This document shows, one piece after another, positions 59,901 through 64,000 of a DNA stretch of 64,000 nt (its first letter is position 1; the number at the start of each line of letters is the position of its first letter). Where the stretch lies: NCBI RefSeq assembly GCF_032854445.1, contig NC_088307.1, positions 7,576,017 to 7,640,016 of the forward strand, read 5' to 3'. Made by a program: the position numbers and the translations under genes. The DNA is from Liolophura sinensis. Its lineage: Eukaryota > Mollusca > Polyplacophora > Chitonida > Chitonidae. The notes beneath the pieces are model-generated. The model searched no databases. It had not been told where the DNA came from and was given only the letters and a program-made list of their open reading frames with translations.

Positions 59901-62537
59901 ATGATTACTAATTCTTCCGAGACAGACAATGTACATGACTTAAATATGACTTACCTCCTGGGGTGGGACATCAAAGGATACGGTCCTTAGGTCCACTTTG
60001 CTGTAACTCTCGATACAGGGAAGCACAAAGAATATACCTGAAACAGAGATCACAACAGGTGAACAAACTCACTTCTTCTTCTTCAGGTGATGTCACCACC
60101 GCATGGAGACTAAATAAAGCCAAACTCTCAATAATGATTTTAATGAGCTTAAAATTAAGTTTGATCCTTTGATATTCTTCCACTGGTCAGCATACTAATG
60201 GTCTGTTAATTAACTTTTCCTTTTATACATATATGCATTTGTATTCATTACCTGCAAGCATTACAAAGTTTGGTTTTTTAAAGATAGAAAAAATGGGTAG
60301 AATGAATTTTTACAATAAAAGAAAGCAATACATTAGCCCTGATTATATGAACACTAAACACAACGCTTTAAAAAATATACAGTTTTCGTGGATTTACGTT
60401 GCAATATAACTGTAAAATAAAATATGACATGATTTTTGTCTGATCAAAAAATACTCCTTCGAAGTAGAATCCAGGTGATAGAGTATCAAGCAAGTTTAGT
60501 AATTTTAGCTGAAAGGATCTTCGACAGACTAGCTGCCACAAAATCGGTAGTAAAACAAATATGTAAATGTAACCCTGGTATAAATGGTTAAATCTAAGCT
60601 GATATCCTTCATGTGAGTTGACACGAACCTGGGCCTTTTGCTCCCCCTGGTAAAAGACGACCTAGTCGGAATATAACAGCTCTCTCATACTCCTGGACAA
60701 CCTGAAAAATACCAAATAAAAATGTGAATATTGTTATGTCTGATAAATTTATTTCTATTACGCATAAAAAAAAATTACAAGAAAAAAAACGTGGTAATTT
60801 TGGGATATATACATATATATCTGTACATATACCTTTAAGAGATCTTTTCATTGATGCTTTAATGCTTCATTTTTTTTTATTCTTTCAATTCAAATTATTG
60901 TATTTTTTTAAAACAGTTAATAGGATCCATTCTTGAGAAAATAATTTGGAAAAAATGATGAATAACCTACCCTTAATTTAAACAAATTTTTTACAAAAAT
61001 TTTGCCCTACAGGCAGATGCACATGTCTTATCAGATATGCGCTTCAGAGGGAATGCAATTTAGCACGAATGAAAAAAAAAAAAAAAAATTCCAGCAAACT
61101 GATGTGTTTTCTGTCAGGAAAGTGTTTGCAACTGAATGCATTTACAATGATGACAAATCGACATGAACGGACAAAAAAATCTTGCTAAATGGGAAAGCCG
61201 CCTAATGGTCAACGAGAGGGGTAGCGTTATCAATGGCAATCCAATCTGACTATTGATTGTTAGCAGGTTGCACCAAACCCCAGGAGATCTGTCAGTGTAT
61301 AGACACAACAAACACCAGAAATTTTTATTTGAAGGAGATTGTGAATGATTTTTTGTATTCACTATAGGCGCCTGGATAGACATAACGGGATTTCAGCATC
61401 ATCTGCTTTTATCAGTGACGCCGACTCAAGTAGAGTTGACGAGACAAAGCGCATTCAGGTGTGTCAACAAATGTAGGAAATCTACAGACATTCACAGGTA
61501 GTCTTTCATGTAGTCAGAAATGATGACAGACTGATCAATAACAATTAACACCTACTAAACGGTCTGGTAAACCCAGCTGGTAGTTATGAATTTTGGACAC
61601 TTACTTACTGCCACCACTATCACCATTAAAATTAGTAGTAGGTTATATTATGTATGTATGTGTGCCTTGCGTTTTATGCCATACCTAACAATTTTGCAGT
61701 CATATGATGACAAGGAGTCATGAGGTGTATGTACATATACTATGTTTACCTGTGGCAGAGTTGAAAGTAGTCCTTGCTGCCAAAGTGCTGAAGAATAATG
61801 CTGAAGACACCAAACATGACACCCCACCCAGTCACACCTTACCTCACCAACCCTGTTAAAATCCTTGCTATAACCTCTCAGTGCTGAGTGCCAAGCCAGA
61901 CAGCAATGGGTACATGTACCATCTCCAGGCCCAGTTTATTTAACGCAGGGATAATAAACCCTTAAGAGTATTTGTGCTTCTTATTTCATCAAATAATCAA
62001 TTTTTTACATTTAATCTTAAATGTATTACCAGGTGCCAAAGTATGAACTGATGTTTACCAATTAAAAAGCCACAACTTTTAACAGATGACACACCTGTTG
62101 GTGTACCCACTAGTCAAGAGTATGCTGGCTTATAGGTTGAGAAATATTTAGATACACCACAATCACGGCTGATACACTTCGTGTCTGAGACCCAACCGTT
62201 TATCAAAGTCGTGAAGAACAGATGACTAGCACAAAGAAGCACTTCACAAACTTCTAACTGGTTAAATGCACATCTCTCCATCCCGTCGCCCCACAAAATT
62301 TTGACATGTTAATCCGAAAAAATCATTTTCAAGGGGAAAGCATCCAAGCCATGTGATACTGCCGTGTTTTTAAGACGGGTACCATGGAATTGCATAGGTG
62401 AATCTAACTTTGGGAACGCTGAGCGCTTACCTTTATACAAAGACACATAGAGAAGGGGAATGTAAGGATAACTCCACACCAAGAGAAGATCGTCAGCAGC
62501 CAGCCACACAGACCAACTCCATCCTCACTATCCACAG
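35747..62537 (-). CDS. Stomatin / MEC-2-type SPFH membrane protein gene, seven coding exons seen
   Basis: Stomatins sit in the inner leaflet as a cholesterol-associated hairpin protein, oligomerise, and modulate ion channels; MEC-2 and STOML3 tune touch-sensing channels. Seven exons join in phase to 262 residues plus stop: 62431-62537, 60629-60701, 59955-60037, 43764-43967, 40634-40689, 38710-38788, 35747-35935. The order is a hydrophobic hairpin with the conserved proline (LTFPFS), the [13 protein letters not shown] start of the SPFH/band-7 domain, [47 protein letters not shown], and a C-terminal [17 protein letters not shown]. All junctions are GT-AG. Human stomatin has 288 residues, so only a short N-terminus is missing. 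Introns are 0.6-16 kb and packed with SINEs and arrays. Assignment to STOM versus STOML3/MEC-2 needs a phylogeny. Confidence 0.95.
36197..36400 (-). mobile_element. SINE copy in stomatin intron 7
   Basis: Reverse complement of the SINE from its (AAAT)n tail (TGATTTATTTGATTGGTG) to the B-box region (GGTTGAACTCACAGCGGCGG). The head is truncated. It is inserted in the sense orientation relative to stomatin. Confidence 0.88.
36943..37060 (-). mobile_element. SINE fragment in stomatin intron 7
   Basis: Tail half only: ATTTATTTATTTGATTGGTG, TTACGCCTTACTCAAGAATA, GTGGGAGGAAACCGAGC. Confidence 0.85.
37195..38709. repeat. 52-bp minisatellite carrying the exon 7 splice donor, 28 copies
   Basis: Unit (minus strand) TTTGTAAAGCCAGAGCTAAG then GTGAGTGCCAGTTGTGTCCA and TCACATTGTGTC. 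It begins directly at the 5' splice site of stomatin exon 7. The last bases of that exon (AAGCCAGAGCTAAG) and the donor GTGAGTGCC are part of the unit. I count 28 intronic copies of the CACTCACCTTAG block, and the donor core looks unchanged in all of them. The rest of the unit varies (TATACAGACAAAATG versus ACAAAGACACAATG). A divergent unit with GAGTGTGACAAATATTACGG occurs twice, at about 38350-38395 and 38655-38705. Confidence 0.97.
38710..38788 (-). CDS. Stomatin exon 7
   Basis: 79 nt giving (I)[19 protein letters not shown] then TREARAK. Acceptor TTCTTTACAG; donor AAG|GTGAGT. The alanine/glutamate-rich helix is highly conserved in stomatins. Its donor is the first unit of the downstream 52-bp array. 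Confidence 0.96.
38790..39320. other. Stomatin intron 6, unique part
   Basis: No element recognised. Confidence 0.4.
39321..39524. mobile_element. MITE-like element, copy 3, in stomatin intron 6
   Basis: TCTTCAACCTTTCTGCATGT at one end, ATATGCGAAAAGGTTGAGGA at the other, with the CTGGCCAATCCAACCAATGT core. Full length at about 204 bp, like the copies beside NKRF. Confidence 0.85.
39533..40430. repeat. Segmental tandem repeat (about 180 bp) ending in a 17-bp array
   Basis: Segments starting ACCTGCATA..AGTCATGTTAATGTCATATC recur at 39533 (partial), 39943 and 40123. Each later one is followed by ACATGTATCTGGTTCAG units. The final array at 40213-40409 has about twelve 17-bp copies. Since 17 is coprime to three, 51 bp of the array reads the same 17-residue peptide in all three plus frames. 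Confidence 0.92.
40634..40689 (-). CDS. Stomatin exon 6
   Basis: 56 nt encoding [18 protein letters not shown] plus two bases of the next Ile codon. Acceptor GGTTTTGCAG, donor AT|GTAAGT. Matches the strictly conserved segment TTLDxATxxWG of the family. Confidence 0.95.
40741..41010 (-). mobile_element. Diverged SINE in stomatin intron 5
   Basis: Tail TATTTATTTATTTGGTTGGT, middle CAGCATTATGGTGGGA, GCAGACCTTCTACATG, and a head remnant with GGCCCCAGGGCC and GCTGCGCTAGCACACTAA. Near full length but heavily mutated. Confidence 0.75.
41011..42285. other. Stomatin intron 5, unique part
   Basis: No element or exon recognised. Open frames at 41633-41980 on both strands lack any support. Confidence 0.4.
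42290..42478 (+). mobile_element. SINE copy in stomatin intron 5, antisense to the gene
   Basis: B-box region GCGAGTTCAAATCCAGC, body GGCTTCCTCTGTAGCCGTAT, tail CCGTCGTATAAGTGAAATAT with (AAAT)n. The A-box end is lost. Confidence 0.88.
42650..43110. repeat. Direct repeat partner of 43420-43620
   Basis: Shares TCTGTGACAAAAGATAACCT, GAACACCTCAA.TCAGG and a CATTAAGATTATA..ATCAATTA block, in the same order, with the region downstream. The internal part is deleted in the second copy. Confidence 0.65.
43111..43191. repeat. Long inverted repeat (hairpin), 31-bp arms
   Basis: Left arm 43111-43141 (AAAGGGATACAGAATCGACG then CTGATTGGCTG) pairs with right arm 43161-43191 (CAGCCAATCAGAATCGATTC then TGTATCCCTTT) with two mismatches and a 19-nt loop. 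It lies in stomatin intron 5 and could be a foldback element. Confidence 0.93.
43600..43762. repeat. 20-bp minisatellite abutting the exon 5 donor, about 8 copies
   Basis: Unit TGATTACTGA(A/C)CTGATTAA(T/C). It reaches to the 5' splice site of exon 5: the donor GTAATTAATCAG is itself the end of the array. On the transcribed strand the array contains repeated CAGGTCAGT and TTAATCAG strings that resemble weak splice sites. Confidence 0.92.
43764..43967 (-). CDS. Stomatin exon 5 (core of SPFH domain)
   Basis: 204 nt, exactly 68 codons, phase 0 at both ends: [20 protein letters not shown], then [20 protein letters not shown], then [11 protein letters not shown]. Acceptor TTTCCTCCTCAG. Being symmetric, its skipping would keep frame but would remove the centre of the SPFH domain. 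Confidence 0.97.
44180..44215 (-). other. B-box-like relic
   Basis: The minus strand reads CGGTTCAAATCCTGCC, a good polymerase III B box. No complete tRNA fold is visible around it. It is probably the head of an old SINE. Confidence 0.3.
44262..44608 (+). mobile_element. Second SINE family (CACT tail), copy 1
   Basis: Shares with the copy at 55800 the blocks GGTAGATCCAGGGTCAAT, GTCACACCTAAGACCTTAA, AATGGCTCGGG, CTTACTTGCCTTCGGT and TTGTTAAGTA, ending in CAAGCACTCACTCACGCACT. It is unrelated to the main SINE in its tail. The (CACT)n end and non-coding nature fit a short retroposon. Confidence 0.8.
45070..45172 (+). mobile_element. SINE 3' half in stomatin intron 4
   Basis: CAGTTTCCTCCCACCATAAT, GCCGCCGTCGTATAAGTGAA, ATGGCGTAAAACACCAATCA and an (AAAT)n tail. 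Confidence 0.9.
45592..45835 (-). mobile_element. Near full-length SINE in stomatin intron 4
   Basis: From the tail (TTATTTATTTGATTGGTGTT) through GGACGGCGGCCAGCATTATG, the B-box complement GGACTTGAACTCACAGCG, to GGCCCCTGGGTCATTACGTT. It is opposite to the copy at 45070 and about 420 bp away. Confidence 0.92.
46078..46365 (-). mobile_element. Diverged SINE with small internal duplication
   Basis: Tail TATTTATTTGATTGGT, TACTCAAGAATATTTCACTT, then TATTTCACTTATACGATATT, a duplicated ATTTCACTTATA. The head remnant runs to about 46365. Confidence 0.8.
46415..46630 (-). mobile_element. Diverged SINE
   Basis: TTATTTATCTGATTGGTGTT, CAATTTATGGTGGTCGGAAA, AACCATCTGCAAGTTGCCGC and GAGCTGGACTTGAACTCATG. 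The two neighbouring copies at 46 kb have the same orientation. Confidence 0.8.
46635..49128. other. Stomatin intron 4, no element recognised
   Basis: AT-rich. Open frames at 47780-48127 and 48404-48772 on the plus strand (antisense to stomatin) show no domain. A faint similarity between about 47080-47170 and 48640-48790 may reflect an old repeat. Confidence 0.35.
49141..49413 (+). mobile_element. Full-length SINE, first of a tandem pair
   Basis: GGGGCCTCCATGGCTCAGTT head, AGTTCAAGTCCAGCTCATGC, tail with (AAAT)n. Flanked by ATTACATGTACA at 49129-49140 and 49414-49425. Confidence 0.95.
49426..49685 (+). mobile_element. Full-length SINE, second of a tandem pair
   Basis: Same family and orientation as the preceding copy, with several differences, including loss of about 13 nt near GGATGGTTTTGGGCTCTGCC. 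Flanked by ATTACATGTACA at 49414-49425 and 49686-49697, so the target-site copy between the two elements is shared. Confidence 0.95.
49700..50925. other. Stomatin intron 4, no element recognised
   Basis: At about 50400-50700 the words ACAAA(C/A)A and TCACACATA recur loosely. No gene seen. Confidence 0.4.
50930..51650. repeat. 168-bp satellite, about 4 copies
   Basis: CCACCCCAATTTTCTTCAAC recurs at exact 168-bp steps (near 51001, 51169, 51337), with a diverged start near 51505. Two central units are nearly identical. The unit contains AATATACGGTATTTCATAA and CAACCCCTGTGTTATTGTG. Confidence 0.93.
51715..52092. repeat. 36-bp minisatellite, 10 copies
   Basis: Unit GTATGACATAAGCCCATTTG then TGAACGCCTG(T/C)TCAGG. 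Both strands are open for its length: 12-residue repeats [16 protein letters not shown] on plus and [16 protein letters not shown] on minus. It adjoins the 168-bp satellite in stomatin intron 4. There is no evidence of translation. Confidence 0.95.
52218..52273. repeat. Inverted repeat with perfect 17-bp arms
   Basis: GGTGTCAGTAATCCTCA (52218-52234) and its exact complement TGAGGATTACTGACACC (52257-52273) around a 22-nt loop. It may be a small foldback element or MITE end pair. Confidence 0.95.
52280..53955. other. Stomatin intron 4, no element recognised
   Basis: Contains one AAAGGGAGATAAC motif near 52404. No gene or repeat otherwise. Confidence 0.4.
53962..54158 (-). mobile_element. SINE lacking both ends
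   Basis: CTCAAGAATATTTAACTAAC, GTGGTGGGAGGAAACCAGAA, GGTTGCTGACAGACCTTCC, GCGCTTGAACTCAAAGCGAC and GCATTGGTGAGAGG. Confidence 0.85.
54170..55795. other. Stomatin intron 4, no element recognised
   Basis: Contains A-rich runs near 54820-54870. No gene seen. Confidence 0.4.
55800..56070 (+). mobile_element. Second SINE family (CACT tail), copy 2
   Basis: Better preserved than the copy at 44262: GGCGGTAGATCCAGGGTCAA, CCTGGGTCGGGTCACACCTA, GGCTCGGGTGGAGCAGCTTA, TTGTTAAGTACGACGTTAAA and CAAGCACTCACTCACTCACT. The tail runs into (CACT)n. Confidence 0.85.
56555..57735. repeat. 29-bp minisatellite, about 40 copies
   Basis: Unit CTTCTCCAGGTGACTTATAA then ACCTCCACA, with variants GTAACTT, GAGACTT, GACCCTT and ATTTTTCC. 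Variants are interspersed, not clustered. It is the array with the most copies in the window, in stomatin intron 4. Confidence 0.96.
57740..58970. other. Stomatin intron 4, no element recognised
   Basis: A short loose repeat ACATACATAACTACAAATTT lies at about 58775-58835. Nothing else seen. Confidence 0.4.
58975..59010 (-). mobile_element. SINE remnant
   Basis: Only TTTCTACGCCATACTCAAGA and ATATTTTTC remain, immediately before a MITE-like copy. Confidence 0.6.
59029..59190. mobile_element. MITE-like element, copy 4, truncated
   Basis: TTCTTCAGCCTTTTCGCATG start, AAACTGGCCAATCCCAAAAA core and AAATTGAAAATGTGCATAAA. The far terminal repeat is missing. Confidence 0.8.
59385..59465 (+). mobile_element. 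Degenerate SINE tail
   Basis: AATACAGACTGCCATTGTAT.. CAATCAATCAAATAAATAAA with a long (AAAT)n run. It matches the SINE 3' end only in outline. Confidence 0.5.
59786..59864. repeat. G-rich tract with (GT)n
   Basis: GGGCAGGTGGGTGGGTGGTG and onward gives four G3 runs (59786-59807), followed by (GT)n and a run of about 11 G. It is a predicted G-quadruplex on the plus strand, the template strand for stomatin, about 100-170 bp downstream of the exon 4 donor. Confidence 0.9.
59955..60037 (-). CDS. Stomatin exon 4
   Basis: 83 nt: [20 protein letters not shown] then SFDVPPQE. The first Gly codon is split with exon 3. Donor GAG|GTAAGT, acceptor TGTTTCAG. Conserved start of the SPFH domain. Confidence 0.96.
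60629..60701 (-). CDS. Stomatin exon 3
   Basis: 73 nt: [20 protein letters not shown] then AKGP plus one base. Acceptor ATTTTTCAG; donor CCCAG|GTTCGT, a weaker site. Contains the family hallmark [12 protein letters not shown]. Confidence 0.96.
61080..61650. other. Stomatin intron 2, no element recognised
   Basis: No exon or element recognised. Confidence 0.35.
61655..61950 (+). mobile_element. Possible degenerate retroposon
   Basis: TTGCGTTTTATGCCATACC near the left, then GAAGACACCAAACATGACAC, CCCACCCAGTCACACC and CTGAGTGCCAAGC. I associate this word combination with an interspersed repeat of molluscs, but no second copy exists in the window to confirm it. Confidence 0.3.
62431..62537 (-). 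CDS. Stomatin exon 2 (membrane hairpin)
   Basis: 107 nt: two bases of a split codon then [35 protein letters not shown]. Acceptor TTCTGTTCTAG, donor AAG|GTAAGC. A hydrophobic stretch with the conserved Cys-Gly-Trp start (palmitoylation-type Cys) and the hairpin proline. It must have an upstream exon ending in phase 1. Confidence 0.94.
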
Positions 62538-62559
62538 CTAGAACAGAATAAAAATACAG

Positions 62560-62850
62560 TCATGTATATATATCAGAATAAAATACAGGTTTATGTAACA
62601 GAATAAAAATACATAAAGTACAAGAGAATATAATGCAGCTTTATGTAACAGAATAAAATACAGCTTATACCTCACAGTAAAAATACAGCTTTATACCACA
62701 CAGTAAAAATACAGCTTTATACCACACAGTAAAAATACAGCGTTTAAACAGAATACAGAAACAGCTTTCAAACAGAATAAACATACAGGCTTTTAAGCAG
62801 AATGTAAGAACGGATTTCAAACAGTATAAAATAGCTTTCAAACACAGAAT
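62560..62850. repeat. Loose 22-30-bp tandem repeat
   Basis: CAGAATAAAAATACA, CAGTAAAAATACAGCTTTAT and related units repeat about ten times with variable length, next to the exon 2 acceptor. Confidence 0.8.
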
Positions 62851-63136
62851 AAAGTTGTATAAATATCACAATGTATTAAAATGAAGAAGCCTGATAACAA
62901 TGTTTGGATGTAAGCATAAGTACATGAATATGTACATAATGTATATTTTAAACACAATAGAAAAAAAAAATGAGACAACTTAAACAAAATTGTCTGTAAT
63001 TTTCTGCTTCTGTCCTGATGGGATTGCTAAATTTAGGTCCCCTGTTTTTGTATTCATAGCAGGCTGGCATCGTAAGAGCAGTAACCTATTGCACACAGGC
63101 ACTGATGGTAAATCTACAGGACTATAGCATGCTTAC

Positions 63137-63176
63137 ACATGTATATACCGTCACATGTAAATCCGGAATATTGCAT
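63137..63176 (-). CDS. Candidate first coding exon of stomatin
   Basis: On the minus strand ATG (63176-63174, context GCAAAATGC) opens 13 codons, MQYSGFTCDGIYM, plus one base, followed by GTAAGC. The phase fits exon 2 and would give a 276-residue protein, near the family length. However, the exon ends in T before GT, and the peptide is not recognisably conserved. The true first exon may lie beyond the window. Confidence 0.22.
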
Positions 63177-63514
63177 TTTGCTCCTGTACTGACTGAACTT
63201 CCTTGTTCTTTTACTTTAAGAAATCCTCACAACCTATTACATCCTTGTGGTGTTATTTTTTAAGAATAATACTTTTTTATACTGAACAGACATCAGATTA
63301 TTGGGTAAGGCTATTATTTACTCCACACTTATACGTAAATGTAGTCTTTAAATCCACACAAAATGAATTTCCTTGAGTTGAGTACGCACTCTATACATGC
63401 AACTACGTGGTAACATCAGGGTCATCGTGACATTCAGCCACGGCCTTTTTGCCGCTAACATATTCCTTGACACAGTTCTGCTTTCTTCAGTCTCTCAGGT
63501 ATACGTTGTAGTGT

Positions 63515-63690
63515 ATTCAATTATTTATTCGACTGTAACTTTACATCAAATTAAAGAATATTTCAATATTTTAATATACAACAACTACAGCATTATATAT
63601 AAAGAGGGAAACCCATGACCATCCACAGGTTGCTGGAGACCTTAATTTCCCATACATGTACGCCTAGAAAGAAAACCAACAAGCTGTAGT
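63515..63690 (-). mobile_element. Very diverged SINE
   Basis: CAATTATTTATTCGACTGTA, AAAGAATATTTCAATATTTT, GGAAACCCATGACCATCCAC and AGGTTGCTGGAGACCTT. Confidence 0.7.
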
Positions 63691-63729
63691 GTAAAAGTAT
63701 ATTACATTCCACAACCATTTCACATATGA

Positions 63730-63855
63730 AAGAGCAACTTTCAGAGCAATTTATGCCAATTTTTAATTTGATTTTGGAGACAAATCTGGATTGGTTGGAT
63801 TGGCCAAATGGAGGGCTTCACAAAAAGTATAATTTTATCAGTCTAAACGGAATAA
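63730..63855. mobile_element. MITE-like element, copy 5, inverted fragment
   Basis: Reverse complement of the family core: GCAATTTATGCC, TTTGATTTTGGAGACAAAT, GGTTGGATTGGCCAAATG and CTTCACAAAAAGTATAATTT. Confidence 0.8.
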
Positions 63856-64000
63856 TTTATAATAATTAATAATTTATCATGTTCATACAGTATAAGTATT
63901 AAAACATGTTTGAGCATGGAAATTTACCATCTCTTCACCACTGAAATGAAGACAATTTTATACTTGAAAAAGTATATCTCGACATAAAAATGCAAAAACA

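Overview
The window looks like nuclear DNA from a lophotrochozoan animal, most likely a mollusc. It is AT-rich with long introns and short spliced exons. It carries many copies of a tRNA-derived SINE of the kind common in molluscs, a second SINE with a CACT-repeat tail, and the short motifs AAGGGAGATAAC and TACATGTA that recur in mollusc DNA. There is no operon structure, plasmid, phage or CRISPR system. The species cannot be named from the sequence.

Two genes are secure. NKRF lies on the plus strand at 18408-20231. It is a 607-residue protein encoded by one uninterrupted exon, with XTBD, double-stranded-RNA-binding, G-patch and R3H regions. A stomatin-family gene (STOM/MEC-2 type) lies on the minus strand from 62537 down to 35747. 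Seven coding exons join in phase into 262 residues ending in a stop. The first coding exon is not certain; a 40-nt candidate sits at 63137-63176. A weaker plus-strand gene model (22101-31515, five candidate exons) has compatible splice phases but no recognised family.

Layout: 1-13 kb is non-coding, with a 57-bp array (3.1 kb) and a 62-bp array (4.1-5.9 kb). From 13.0 to 16.1 kb is a purine-rich minisatellite field. From 16.5 to 20.2 kb are two SINEs tail to tail, a possible promoter and NKRF. From 20.6 to 21.4 kb are two copies of a MITE-like element. From 22 to 31.5 kb is the candidate gene with four tandem arrays between its exons. From 32.5 to 34.2 kb are two arrays and an AT cruciform. 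From 35.7 to 62.5 kb is the stomatin gene, whose introns hold most of the SINEs, three more MITE-family relics lie in or near it, and there are several further arrays.

The most notable feature is in stomatin intron 7. A 52-bp minisatellite begins at the exon's own 5' splice site and carries that splice site in every unit: 28 extra copies of AAG|GTGAGT directly downstream of the real one. A second exon of the same gene also has a tandem array flush against its donor. About a fifth of the window is minisatellite, in roughly 17 arrays of unrelated sequence. I found no evidence of a new multi-gene system; the novelty here is repeat and splice-site architecture.
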